From Chloroflexota bacterium (GTDB lineage Bacteria > Chloroflexota > Anaerolineae > Anaerolineales > Anaerolineaceae), in assembly GCA_012517865.1 (NCBI GenBank), contig JAAYUC010000016.1:28196-92195 (forward strand): 64,000 nt of DNA, given 5' to 3'. The first letter of the stretch is position 1, and the number at the start of each line of letters is the position of its first letter. The notes under the pieces were generated by a model. It was not told where the DNA came from, made no database searches, and worked only from the letters and a program-made list of their open reading frames with translations. Positions 42,991-51,648 of the stretch are shown in pieces. A program made the position numbers and the translations under genes.

Positions 42991-43926
42991 CTACGGTTCC
43001 GTTTCTCCGGCCGGCTGCCCTCTGCCCCCCAGAATGCCGCCGACAAAAAACGCGCCAGGCAGACTTCCAATCATCCAGACTACCCGCAGGATTACCGCCA
43101 GGCTGATGCTCGTGGACGGCTGCAGCCCGCCCAGCAAGGAAAAAAGATTGGTAATGGTCACTTCCTGAAGTCCCAGACCATTGATGGAGATGGGTATCAG
43201 GGAAATGAAATAAGTGAGGCTCCACAGACCCGCGATTTTTGGAAGGGCAATGCTCTCGCCCATACCTTCCACCAGGATGCGAACAATCAGAAAAATCGCG
43301 AGCATGTGAATAAAGGTGTAAGCCAGCGCCTGCGCCAGAATTAACGGGTGCTTTAGCCAGTAACTGAAGTTGGCAAACACCCTGGCCGCGGCCCCTTTGA
43401 CTTTATTGTAAACAGTCGGAAAAAAGCCAGCTGCCCCCGCGGCGTGCGAAATACCGACCTCCGACCCGGCTCGAAGATAAGCTGAGAGGGAAGGCACAGC
43501 GAAAGGCAGCATCAGCGCCATGCCGGTCATCCCCACCAAGCGGTCCGCGACAAGCGAAGCGGCCGCCAAAGACGCGCCAATCCCAAGCCGGACAGCCCCA
43601 GCCAGGCGCACCACATCCCCGCCAATCGTAGTGGGAAGAACATTTGACGCGAATAATCCGGCAAAAGTCAGCCGCAAACTATCCTGCCACCGCACGTGCA
43701 CATCCTGCACCTGCAGCAAGGTATGCCAGCGCCCCCATGTGGCCAGCCGCGAGATAAAAACCAGCCCCAGCACCGCTGCCGCGCGCCAGGCAGAAATCTT
43801 TCGCACCGCGGCCCAGGTTTCTGCCGCGCCAATCTGCCTGAAGAGATAGATCAGGATTCCGATGGATAATAATGTCCCTGCCCAGCGAATAATGAGGTTC
43901 CAGTTGATTTTGGTGTTTTTCTTCAT
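42991..43926 (-). CDS. Flippase-like membrane protein (LPG-synthase TM / UPF0104 family)
   Basis: 311 residues with about eight hydrophobic segments. Family features are LRLTFAGLFASNVLPTTIGG, with the conserved N-x-x-P-x-x-x-G-D region, VVRLAGAVRLG, LVADRLVGM and the late ISINGLGLQEVTITNLFSLLGG. Proteins of this family include the membrane half of lysylphosphatidylglycerol synthase and proteins linked to glycolipid transport. No aminoacyl-transfer domain is attached here. A TATAAT box lies about 25 bases upstream on the minus strand. It is co-transcribed with the large membrane protein. Confidence 0.83.
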   Translation of the reverse strand: MKKNTKINWNLIIRWAGTLLSIGILIYLFRQIGAAETWAAVRKISAWRAAAVLGLVFISRLATWGRWHTLLQVQDVHVRWQDSLRLTFAGLFASNVLPTTIGGDVVRLAGAVRLGIGASLAAASLVADRLVGMTGMALMLPFAVPSLSAYLRAGSEVGISHAAGAAGFFPTVYNKVKGAAARVFANFSYWLKHPLILAQALAYTFIHMLAIFLIVRILVEGMGESIALPKIAGLWSLTYFISLIPISINGLGLQEVTITNLFSLLGGLQPSTSISLAVILRVVWMIGSLPGAFFVGGILGGRGQPAGETEP

Positions 43927-44024
43927 AGCAGAAAGGGCTCGTTTCGCGAATATTATACTTCAGCCAAAGTTTTACCCGCCAAATGCGATAGAATTGCCTC
44001 GATACGACACCTCTGGAGGAAAAC

Positions 44025-44555
44025 ATGACGCTGCAAACCATCTCCCCATCCGAACTCCTGGTGAAACCTTTTGATTTAATCAAATATCAGACGCTTGTTC
44101 TGACCAGCGGCAGTTACACCGCGGGGAAATTCAACGCGATGGTTATCGGCTGGGGTTTTCTGGGCTCGATGTGGAATAAACCCTGCGCGATTGTGCCAGT
44201 AAGGCCTACCCGTTTCACTTACGAATTCATCGATAACTCGCCTGATTTTACCCTGTGCGCCTTTCCAGAGACCTTCAAGCGGGATGTGCTTTACCTGGGC
44301 ACGCATTCGGGCAGAGATGAAGACAAACTCAGCCGCACCAGGCTCACTCCGCAGGCTTCCCAACTTGTCAGCGCGCCGTGCTACGCCGAAGCGGAGCTGG
44401 TTATTGAGTGCAAAAAGATTTACTGGGTGGACCTGAACCCAGCTCAATTTATCGACCCCGATATAGAACGCAATTACCCCGCGCGGGATTACCACCGCAT
44501 GTACTACGGAGAGATGCTAACAGTGCGCGCCGAGCCCAAATTCATTGCCGCCTGA
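44025..44555 (+). CDS. Flavin reductase-like (flavoredoxin-type) FMN-binding protein
   Basis: 176 residues with TGGAGGAAAAC before the ATG. It fits the flavin-reductase-like split-barrel family: LTSGSYTAGKFNAMVIGWGF near the start, PCAIVPVRPTRFTYEFIDNS, and FTLCAFPETFKRDVLYLGTHSGRDEDK. Such proteins bind FMN and serve as electron carriers or flavin reductases, often in anaerobes. The redox partner is not evident. It is alone between a divergent glycolipid unit and the B12-binding gene. Confidence 0.85.
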   Translation: MTLQTISPSELLVKPFDLIKYQTLVLTSGSYTAGKFNAMVIGWGFLGSMWNKPCAIVPVRPTRFTYEFIDNSPDFTLCAFPETFKRDVLYLGTHSGRDEDKLSRTRLTPQASQLVSAPCYAEAELVIECKKIYWVDLNPAQFIDPDIERNYPARDYHRMYYGEMLTVRAEPKFIAA

Positions 44556-44609
44556 ACCGCGCCGGCATTAATCGCAGTATAATTTCAGTATCAACGCGGA
44601 GGAAAACGG

Positions 44610-45014
44610 ATGTCTGAAAAGAAAATTCGAGTTTTGATTGCCAAACCCGGTTTAGACGGCCACGATCGCGGCGCGAAGGTAATCGCGCGCGCGCTCAGAG
44701 ATGACGGAATGGAAGTCATCTATACCGGCCTGCGCCAGACCCCCCAGATGATTGCGGAAGCCGCCTTGCAGGAAGATGTGGATGTGGTGGGCCTGTCCAT
44801 TCTCTCAGGCGCGCACAATGCCCTGGTCCCTCAGGTGCTTGAGAAGCTTAAAGAAAACGGCCAGAATGACGTATTTGTTTTTCTCGGCGGCATCATTCCT
44901 GAAAGCGACATTCCCGGGCTTCTCGCGCTGGGAGTCAAAAAAATCTACGGACCCGGCACGGATACCCGTGTTGTCTGTGAAGACATCCGCGCGGCGCTGG
45001 CGGACCGCGCCTGA
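44610..45014 (+). CDS. Cobalamin-binding small subunit of methylmalonyl-CoA-type mutase
   Basis: 134 residues, a free-standing B12-binding domain. It carries the base-off motif D-x-H-x-x-G (Asp16, His18, Gly21 in [18 protein letters not shown]), [10 protein letters not shown] and [25 protein letters not shown]. This is the C-terminal domain or separate small subunit of acyl-CoA mutases such as methylmalonyl-CoA mutase. The large catalytic subunit is not in this window. A TATAAT box (44578-44583) and CGGAGG precede it. meaB follows 3 bases after its stop. Confidence 0.92.
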   Translation: MSEKKIRVLIAKPGLDGHDRGAKVIARALRDDGMEVIYTGLRQTPQMIAEAALQEDVDVVGLSILSGAHNALVPQVLEKLKENGQNDVFVFLGGIIPESDIPGLLALGVKKIYGPGTDTRVVCEDIRAALADRA

Positions 45015-45017
45015 ACC

Positions 45018-46031
45018 ATGACCGATTTTTCGTTGGAAACAATCAGAAAGGGCGATAAACTTGCCCTTTCTCGCGTTTTAAGCCGCGTGGAAGCGGACCA
45101 TGAAGCCGGCCGCGCCGCGCTGGACGCGCTTTTCCCTTTTACTGGCAGCGCGCACAAAATTGGCATCACCGGAGCCCCCGGCTCAGGCAAGAGCAGTTTG
45201 GTAAACGCCCTAGCGCACCACTTGCGGCGCGCTTTCCCGGACGCGCGCGTCGCGATTATCGCGGTAGACCCGACCAGCCCGTTCACAGGCGGCGCAATTC
45301 TGGGGGACCGCGTCCGCATGCCCGACCTGCAGAATGACCCCGGTATTTTTATCCGTTCGATGGCCACGCGCGGCGCGCTGGGCGGGCTGGCGGATGCCAC
45401 CCTCGCGCTCAGTCAGGTTTTTGACGCGGCGGGCTATGAATACATCATCATTGAAACAGTCGGCGCGGGACAGGCCGAAGTGGATATCGTCAACCTCGCG
45501 CATACCACCATCGTGGTCGATACCCCTGGCATGGGCGATGATATTCAGACCATAAAAGCAGGCATCTTGGAAATCGCCGATATCCTGGTGGTGAACAAGG
45601 CCGATTTGCCCGGAGCGGACCAGACTTACCGCAACCTCGCGGCAATGATAGAAATGGGCTACCGGGGAACAGGACGCATTAACGGCGGGCATCACCGCTC
45701 TGCCAACGCGCCCACAGACCGGCCTGAGGAGACGCGCGGCTGGGTACCTCCCGTCTTGAAAACTACCGCCGTCACCGCGCAAGGAATTGCGGACCTGATG
45801 AATGCGATCCTTCAGCATCAGACCTACCTGCGCGCCACCAACGCCTGGCACGAGAAGGAAAATGCCGCGATGCAGCTGATTGTAAACAAACTGGTGCTTG
45901 AAGAACTTTCCAACAACTGGAAGCAGAATTTGGCTCCGGGATTGTATGAGTCTGTCTTGAGAGCCCTGAGACAAAGGGAAATATCTCCCCGGGCCGCGGC
46001 GCGCGCGCTCTTGGCGTATAATTCAAAATAA
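45018..46031 (+). CDS. meaB: Methylmalonyl-CoA mutase-associated GTPase MeaB (ArgK family)
   Basis: 337 residues. The G3E-family GTPase shows Walker A GITGAPGSGKSSLVNAL (about 51-67), VDPTSPFTGGAILGDRVRM, the MeaB-specific MATRGALGGLADATL, ETVGAGQAEVDIVN, DTPGMGDDIQTIKAGI and NKAD. MeaB chaperones adenosylcobalamin into the mutase and protects it from inactivation. The partner B12-binding subunit is directly upstream. A dimerisation helix lies at the C-terminus. Confidence 0.95.
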   Translation: MTDFSLETIRKGDKLALSRVLSRVEADHEAGRAALDALFPFTGSAHKIGITGAPGSGKSSLVNALAHHLRRAFPDARVAIIAVDPTSPFTGGAILGDRVRMPDLQNDPGIFIRSMATRGALGGLADATLALSQVFDAAGYEYIIIETVGAGQAEVDIVNLAHTTIVVDTPGMGDDIQTIKAGILEIADILVVNKADLPGADQTYRNLAAMIEMGYRGTGRINGGHHRSANAPTDRPEETRGWVPPVLKTTAVTAQGIADLMNAILQHQTYLRATNAWHEKENAAMQLIVNKLVLEELSNNWKQNLAPGLYESVLRALRQREISPRAAARALLAYNSK

Positions 46032-46061
46032 GTAAAATTTGTTTTTATCGGAGTCATTATT

Positions 46062-47381
46062 ATGGAAAAAACACCAATAAGAGACCTGAAACAGCACGTC
46101 GGCGAGGTGGTAAAACTGCAAGGCTGGCTGCAAACCCTGCGCGACCAGAAAAGCATGCAGTTTCTCATCCTGCGCGATCGAACAGGTCTCGTCCAGATTG
46201 CCCACTGGAAAAAGGGCAACCCCGAACTGGCTGAGCTCATCTCCACGCTCGGCACGGAATCCGCGCTTACAGTCACCGGCAAAGTTGTGGAAAACGAAGT
46301 CGTCCGGCTGGGTGGAATTGAAGTGCAGCTTGAGAGCCTTGTCGTGGAAAACAAAGCGGAAATTCCGCTGCCTTTTGACCCGTTCGCGGAGACCCTGCCG
46401 GACCAGGATTACCGTCTGGATTGGCGGTTTCTGGACCTGCGGCGGGAACGCAACCGACTGATTTTTGAAGTGCAGACCACTCTCGAAGCCGCGATGCGCG
46501 AGTACTGGCTGGAAAACGGCTTCATCGAAATGCATTCCCCGAAGATTATGGGAGCCCCCAGTGAAAGCGGCGCGGAACTCTTTAGCCTCAAATACTTTGA
46601 TACCACCGCCTACCTTGCCCAGTCGCCACAGTTTTATAAGCAAATGGCAATGGCAGCCGGTTATGAAAAGGTTTTCGAAATTGGACCGGTCTTCCGGGCT
46701 GACCCGTCATTCACCTCCCGCCACATGACTGAATTCACAGGCGTGGACTTTGAAATTTCCTGGATTGACAGCCACGAGGACGTTATGTCCTTCGCGGAGC
46801 GCTGGCTGGCGCACGTGTACAAACGGGTACAGGAAAAACACGGCGAGGCAATAAAAGCTGTATTCAATGTGGATTTGCAGGTTCCCGAGCTTCCGTTCCC
46901 CCGCCTGACCATGGCGGAGGCATACCAGATTCTCAAGGATCAGGGTTACAAACTTCCTCCGGAACGCAAGGGCGACCTTGACCCCGGGGCTGAACGCGCT
47001 TTGGGCGCATACGTGAAGGAAAAAACCGGGAATGACTTTGTGTTTGTGAAAGACTGGCCGTTTACCGTGCGTCCTTTCTATCATATGCTGCACGAAGACA
47101 ACCCAACCCTCACCAAGAGTTTTGATTTGCTTGGGCGCGGGCTGGAAATCACCACCGGAGCCCAACGCGAACACCGTTACGAGGTCTTAAAGAATCAGGC
47201 CCTGGAAAAAGGCCTAACCCTGCCGCCAATTCAAAACTATTTGAATTACTTCCGTTATGGATGCCCTCCGCATGGAGGTCTTGGCCTCGGGCTCAGCCGT
47301 TTGCTGATGGTAATACTGGATTTGCCCAATATCCGCGAAGCTGTTTACCTGTTCAGAGGACCAAACCGCCTGGAACCTTAG
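46062..47381 (+). CDS. aspS: Aspartyl-tRNA synthetase, archaeal type
   Basis: 439 residues, shorter than the bacterial AspRS because the GAD insertion domain is missing. An N-terminal OB-fold binds the anticodon (about 1-110). The class II core has RFLDLRRERN, AQSPQFYKQMAMAAGYEKVF, EIGPVFRADPSFTSRHMTEF (motif 2), GLEITTGAQREHRYEVL and GCPPHGGLGLGLSRLLM (motif 3). These match archaeal/eukaryotic AspRS better than AsnRS. Such enzymes are often non-discriminating and also charge tRNA-Asn, which GatCAB then amidates; that cannot be decided here. A TATAAT box lies at 46017-46022. Confidence 0.87.
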   Translation: MEKTPIRDLKQHVGEVVKLQGWLQTLRDQKSMQFLILRDRTGLVQIAHWKKGNPELAELISTLGTESALTVTGKVVENEVVRLGGIEVQLESLVVENKAEIPLPFDPFAETLPDQDYRLDWRFLDLRRERNRLIFEVQTTLEAAMREYWLENGFIEMHSPKIMGAPSESGAELFSLKYFDTTAYLAQSPQFYKQMAMAAGYEKVFEIGPVFRADPSFTSRHMTEFTGVDFEISWIDSHEDVMSFAERWLAHVYKRVQEKHGEAIKAVFNVDLQVPELPFPRLTMAEAYQILKDQGYKLPPERKGDLDPGAERALGAYVKEKTGNDFVFVKDWPFTVRPFYHMLHEDNPTLTKSFDLLGRGLEITTGAQREHRYEVLKNQALEKGLTLPPIQNYLNYFRYGCPPHGGLGLGLSRLLMVILDLPNIREAVYLFRGPNRLEP

Positions 47382-47389
47382 GAGCAAAC

Positions 47390-47971
47390 ATGCCGTCAAT
47401 TTACAGCGAGAGATTGCGCCTGCGGGCAGCCGAACGGGCTGATATCCCGATGTTTGTGCGTTGGATAAGCGATCCGGAAGTGACAGAACACTTGCTTCTG
47501 CGCCTGCCGATGGCCCTGGCGGAGGAAGAAATTTGGTTCGAAAAAATGATTGCCCGGCCGGCAGCCGAGCACGTCTATGTGATAGAAGCCAAATTACCGC
47601 CGGCAGCGGGCAGCCCGGAACCGCAGTGGCTCCCTATCGGCAACACCGCTTTTATATCCATCCTGGATATCGACCGCTGCGCGGAAATTGGCATCATGCT
47701 GGGGGAAAAAACCTGGTGGAATAAGGGCTATGGAACGGAGACGATGCGCACTATGCTGCGCCACGGTTTTGAAACACTTAATCTGCACCGCATCTGGCTG
47801 CAGGTCTACGCGAATAACAAACGCGGCATAAGAGCCTACGAAAAAGCCGGCTTTCGCCATGAGGGCATATATCGGGAAGGTCATTATCAGGCCGGGAAAT
47901 ATCACGATGTGCTCCTGATGAGCGTTCTGCGCCAGGAATGGGATTCACAAAACATAGTGAAAGGTGAATAA
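47390..47971 (+). CDS. GNAT-family N-acetyltransferase (RimJ/RimL type)
   Basis: 193 residues from the ATG preceded by TAGGAG. It has ERLRLRAAERADIPMFVRW, ISDPEVTEHL, the acetyl-CoA loop region EIGIMLGEKTWWNKGYGTET and NLHRIWLQVYANNKRGIRAY, followed by EKAGFRHEGIYREGHYQ. This is the RimJ/RimL/SpeG-like branch that acetylates protein N-termini or small amines. The substrate is unknown. It lies between aspS and prs with almost no spacing and is probably part of their operon. Confidence 0.88.
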   Translation: MPSIYSERLRLRAAERADIPMFVRWISDPEVTEHLLLRLPMALAEEEIWFEKMIARPAAEHVYVIEAKLPPAAGSPEPQWLPIGNTAFISILDIDRCAEIGIMLGEKTWWNKGYGTETMRTMLRHGFETLNLHRIWLQVYANNKRGIRAYEKAGFRHEGIYREGHYQAGKYHDVLLMSVLRQEWDSQNIVKGE

Positions 47972-47972
47972 A

Positions 47973-48962
47973 ATGACTTCTCCAAATATGCGGCACGATT
48001 TATTGTATGGAAATATCCGCCTGTTTGCCGGCACCTCCACCCCCGAACTTGCTCAGGAAATCTCTGATTATTTGAATATCCCTTTATGCGGAAGGGATGT
48101 CATTGAATTTACCAATGAAAACCTGTTTGTGAAGCTGCATTCATCTGTTCGAGGACAGGACTGCTACATCATCCAGACCACTTCCATACCGGTACACCGC
48201 AATCTGATGGAATTGCTGATTATGACCCAGACTTTACGCCTGGACTCCGCCGGGCGCATCACTGTGGTTGTGCCCTACATGTGTTATGGACGCTCAGACC
48301 GCAAGGACCAACCGCGCGTCCCGATTACTGCCCGCCTTGTCGCCGACATGATTCAGGTCGCCGGCGCGGACCGTTACATCACCATGGACCTGCACGCTGG
48401 TCAGATACAAGGATTCTTCTCAATACCCGGAGACGTTCTCTCAGGCTATCACATCATCAAGCCCTATCTGATGGACCTCCTGCCAAGTTTGAATCGACCG
48501 GTGATGCTTACGGCCGACCTTGGTTTTGCAAAGCGCGGGCGCCGTTACGCCCAGGCGCTCAATATTCCACTGGCATTCATTGAAAAACGGCGCGTGGATA
48601 ACGAAGAACATTCCGAAGCCCTGTCCATCATTGGGCAGGTCTCCGGCCGGGATGTCATCCTGATTGACGACGAGATTGATACTGGCGGCTCAATTTGCGA
48701 AGCCGTCAATCTGGCCAAACAATATGGCGCTGGAGAAATCCTGGTGGTATTCGTTCATCCGGTGCTTTCCGCTAACGCGGTGGAAAGACTGGCCAGCCTG
48801 CCTGTCAAGCAATTCATTACCACCAACACCATCCCGATAGCTCCGGATAAAAAAGCCTTGTTTGGGGACCGTCTGACCATTCTGAGCATCGGTCCTTTGA
48901 TTGGCGAAGTCATAAAACGCGCCAATGAAGGCACCAGCGTCGGGGCAATGTTTAACGAGTAA
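47973..48962 (+). CDS. prs: Ribose-phosphate pyrophosphokinase (PRPP synthetase)
   Basis: 329 residues from the ATG at 47973, which follows AAAGGTG; a GTG nine bases earlier is less likely. It has IRLFAGTSTPELAQEISDYL, PYMCYGRSDRKDQPRVPITA, the catalytic loop region ITMDLHAGQIQGFF, and the PRPP loop VILIDDEIDTGGSICEAV. It makes PRPP from ribose-5-phosphate and ATP for nucleotide, His and Trp synthesis. Its length is normal. It follows the GNAT gene by 1 base. Confidence 0.95.
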   Translation: MTSPNMRHDLLYGNIRLFAGTSTPELAQEISDYLNIPLCGRDVIEFTNENLFVKLHSSVRGQDCYIIQTTSIPVHRNLMELLIMTQTLRLDSAGRITVVVPYMCYGRSDRKDQPRVPITARLVADMIQVAGADRYITMDLHAGQIQGFFSIPGDVLSGYHIIKPYLMDLLPSLNRPVMLTADLGFAKRGRRYAQALNIPLAFIEKRRVDNEEHSEALSIIGQVSGRDVILIDDEIDTGGSICEAVNLAKQYGAGEILVVFVHPVLSANAVERLASLPVKQFITTNTIPIAPDKKALFGDRLTILSIGPLIGEVIKRANEGTSVGAMFNE

Positions 48963-48988
48963 AGTATCCAGATCTGGAGCATCGCGCC

Positions 48989-49825
48989 GTGCCTGAACTG
49001 CCGGAGGTGGAAACCATTCGCCGGGGATTGGTTGCTGGGGATTCCTTCACGCCGTCCCTGCTTGAACAGCGCGTTTCGGACGTATCCATTCTGTGGGAAA
49101 AGACCGTCGCGCGCCCTTCCCCGCGGGAATTCGCCCGACTGCTGCGCGGAACCACCATTCGTGAAGTCAATCGAAGGGGCAAATACCTGCTTTTCCGGGT
49201 GGATGACCTCTTCCTCATCTTTCACCTGCGCATGAGCGGCGACCTGAGCATGCGCCGGCAGCGCGCGGAAAACGCGCCGCATGACCGGTTGATTTTATTT
49301 TTGGCCTCAGGTTGGAATCTCGTCTTTAACGACACGCGCAAATTCGGCAGAGCCTGGCTGACCCCCGATCCACAAACCGTGCTCGGAACGTTAGGCCCCG
49401 AGCCGCTGGACCCCACGCTTACTGACAAAGCATTCCGGGCGATGATGCTGTCGCGTTCCAGGCAGCTGAAGCCGCTGCTGATGGACCAAAGCTTTTTGGC
49501 CGGTCTGGGCAATATTTACACCGATGAATCCCTTTTCGCGGCCGGCCTGCACCCACTGCGCGTCAGCAGTACGCTGACGGAAGAGGAAAGCAGCAAACTT
49601 TTGGCTGCCATCCGGATGGTGCTGAATAAGGGAATCCGGGAACATGGTTCCAGCATCGATTGGGTGTACCGCGGTGGGAATTTCCAGAATCATTTTCAGG
49701 TGTACCAGCGCGCGGGAGAAACCTGCCCGCGCTGCGGCGCGCCAGTCCAAAAATCCAGGGTGGGACAGCGGGGAACGCACTTTTGCCCCGTTTGCCAGCC
49801 GGAAAGAAGCAGCCAAAATGTATGA
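48989..49825 (+). CDS. mutM: Formamidopyrimidine-DNA glycosylase MutM/Fpg
   Basis: 278 residues from a GTG start with TGGAG upstream. It begins MPELPEVETIRRGLV, with catalytic Pro2 and Glu3. It has KYLLFRVDDLFLIFHLRMSG, the helix-two-turn-helix region LMDQSFLAGLGNIYTDESLF with conserved Asn, and a C-terminal zinc finger CPRCGAP...CPVCQ. It removes 8-oxoguanine and opened purines and cleaves the abasic site. Its last 8 bases overlap the next gene. Confidence 0.96.
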   Translation: MPELPEVETIRRGLVAGDSFTPSLLEQRVSDVSILWEKTVARPSPREFARLLRGTTIREVNRRGKYLLFRVDDLFLIFHLRMSGDLSMRRQRAENAPHDRLILFLASGWNLVFNDTRKFGRAWLTPDPQTVLGTLGPEPLDPTLTDKAFRAMMLSRSRQLKPLLMDQSFLAGLGNIYTDESLFAAGLHPLRVSSTLTEEESSKLLAAIRMVLNKGIREHGSSIDWVYRGGNFQNHFQVYQRAGETCPRCGAPVQKSRVGQRGTHFCPVCQPERSSQNV

Positions 49826-50588
49826 TAAATTCGCCTCACAATACGATTACTTTGTAAACTGGAAGTCGCGCCTGGCCTTCGAGATGCCTTTCATCCAGGA
49901 ACAGCTCTCCAGCCTGGCCGGACCCGCGGAACAGTTAAAGGTGTTGGACGCCGCCTGCGGAACCGGGCAGCACGCCATCGCCCTGGCCCGTTTAGGCTAC
50001 AACGTCTCCGGTACCGACCTGTTTCCACAAATGCTGAGTTTAGCAAACACCAACGCCCTCGCTGCGGATGTCAATATTCGCTTCAAGACTGCCGGCTTCG
50101 GCAGCATTGCTGGTGTGTTCCCGGAAGAACGCTTTGACGCGGTATTATGCCTGGGCAATTCTCTGCCGCATGTAAAATCCAAGATTGACCTGCTGAAGAC
50201 GCTGGCAGATTTCGGCCAGGTGACAGTCCCCGGCGGACTGCTTCTGCTGCAGCAGCGTAATTTTGACGCGGTCATGAGTGCAAAGAATCGCTTTATGGAC
50301 CCGCAAACCTACAGCACCGCGGAAGAAGAACGGGTGTTTTTCCGATTTTATGATTTTGAACCGCAGGGACTGATTCAATTTAACATCCTGACCCTGACAA
50401 GAAAACCCGGCAGTCCGTGGGAAAGCTCTCTCACCTCTACCACCCTTTTCCCAATCCTTTTCCAGGACTTGCAAAGCGCTCTTAAAGAAGCCGGTTTCAC
50501 AGACGCGCGTTATTATGGAAATATGAAAGGCGAACCCTTCGATTTAAGCAAAAGCGCAGATTTGATTGTAGTCGCCAGAAAAGCATAA
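49818..50588 (+). CDS. Class I SAM-dependent methyltransferase
   Basis: 256 residues from the ATG that overlaps the mutM end. It opens MYDKFASQYDYFVNWKSRLA and has the SAM motif I VLDAACGTGQHAIALARLGY (about 41-60), an acidic motif II GTDLFPQML and post-motif FDAVLCLGNSLPHV. The N-terminal pattern is that of methyltransferase-25-type small-molecule enzymes. The substrate is unknown. It is the last gene of the plus-strand run and meets the opposing epimerase gene across a shared hairpin. Confidence 0.85.
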   Translation: MYDKFASQYDYFVNWKSRLAFEMPFIQEQLSSLAGPAEQLKVLDAACGTGQHAIALARLGYNVSGTDLFPQMLSLANTNALAADVNIRFKTAGFGSIAGVFPEERFDAVLCLGNSLPHVKSKIDLLKTLADFGQVTVPGGLLLLQQRNFDAVMSAKNRFMDPQTYSTAEEERVFFRFYDFEPQGLIQFNILTLTRKPGSPWESSLTSTTLFPILFQDLQSALKEAGFTDARYYGNMKGEPFDLSKSADLIVVARKA

Positions 50589-50610
50589 AAAAAAGCCGGC
50601 GTGTGCCGGC
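50587..50610 (-). terminator. Terminator of the epimerase/TetR unit
   Basis: GCCGGC and its complement (6 bp, 50595-50610) enclose GTGT. On the minus strand the stem is followed by eight T (50594-50587). The plus strand also has T5 soon after, so it may serve the methyltransferase gene too. Confidence 0.75.
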
Positions 50611-50627
50611 CCGACTTTTTCAGATTT

Positions 50628-51644
50628 TCACGATTTTTGCGTTTTCGTCCGCAAGGCAGAAATTGTCTTGTGGACATTGGCCTTCCACCAATCCACGGTT
50701 TCCATAATTGAGTCGTAAATACGGCGGGGTTTATATCCCAGCTCACGCTGCGCTTTGCGAGAAGAGATTCTGGAATTGCTGCGCAAGGTTTCGATGGAAT
50801 AGCGCGTGAACTTGGGTTTGGTGTGCGTGATTTTGTAGAACACTTCCGCTAACGGCGCCACAAAGGCCGCGAGCCGCGCCGGGAATTTAATCTCAGTGGT
50901 ATCAATACCCGCCGCCTGCTGCACAATACTTCGCATTGTGCTGATCTGCAGCTGTTCTCCAGATAACAGGTAGGTCTCTCCGCGCTTCCCCTTTTCCGCG
51001 GCCAGAATATGCCCAAGCGCGACATCCCGCACATCCACAAAGTCAAACTTCCCCTGCACTGATAACGATGGGCCTTTTTTCATCCAGGAAAGCATCATTT
51101 CGCCTAATTCGGAGCGTTTGTAGTCATAAGGTCCGATAACACCGGTCGGGCAGACTACAACTGTGTCCAAGCCTTCTTCCGCGGCTTTCAGAACCAGCAG
51201 GGTTGCTTCCGCTTTGGTCCGGTCATACGGACCGGCGGGATTATTCGGGTCAAAATGGAGCGTCTCATCAATGGTGATGTCTGCAGCCGGGCGTTCCAAC
51301 GCATGAATCGAGCTGGTGTAAACCAGACGGCGCACCCCGGACTGGCGGGCCGCCTCAATTACGTTACGCGTGCCCTCCACGTTCACTTTGCGCATCAAGT
51401 CAATCTTGTCCTCTGTGATGGCAACCAGAGAAGCCAGGTGAAAAACCAGTTCTACGCCCCGGCAAGCCTCAAGCATCCGCTCAAAATCGAGGATGTTCCC
51501 TTCGAATATTTCCACATCCAGATCCTCGAGCGGCGTAAGGTTCTCCCCGGGAAGGACCATCGCGCGCACTCTTTCATTGCGGGCTACCAGTTCGCGCACC
51601 AAAACATTACCAAGGTGCCCACCCGCGCCTGTCACTAAAATCAT
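50628..51644 (-). CDS. NAD(P)-dependent epimerase/dehydratase (extended SDR)
   Basis: 338 residues. The Rossmann motif is ILVTGAGGHLGNVLVREL (about 2-19), then VFHLASLVAI, VNVEGTRNVIEAAR, a Ser in LVYTSSIHALE and the catalytic Tyr-Lys pair in GPYDRTKAEA. VVVCPTGVIGPYD is typical of the dihydroflavonol-reductase-like or 3-beta-hydroxysteroid-dehydrogenase-like branch. The substrate is not known. It follows a tetR gene by 4 bases, so the regulator probably controls it, and it ends at a strong terminator. Confidence 0.87.
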   Translation of the reverse strand: MILVTGAGGHLGNVLVRELVARNERVRAMVLPGENLTPLEDLDVEIFEGNILDFERMLEACRGVELVFHLASLVAITEDKIDLMRKVNVEGTRNVIEAARQSGVRRLVYTSSIHALERPAADITIDETLHFDPNNPAGPYDRTKAEATLLVLKAAEEGLDTVVVCPTGVIGPYDYKRSELGEMMLSWMKKGPSLSVQGKFDFVDVRDVALGHILAAEKGKRGETYLLSGEQLQISTMRSIVQQAAGIDTTEIKFPARLAAFVAPLAEVFYKITHTKPKFTRYSIETLRSNSRISSRKAQRELGYKPRRIYDSIMETVDWWKANVHKTISALRTKTQKS

Positions 51645-51648
51645 TGCC

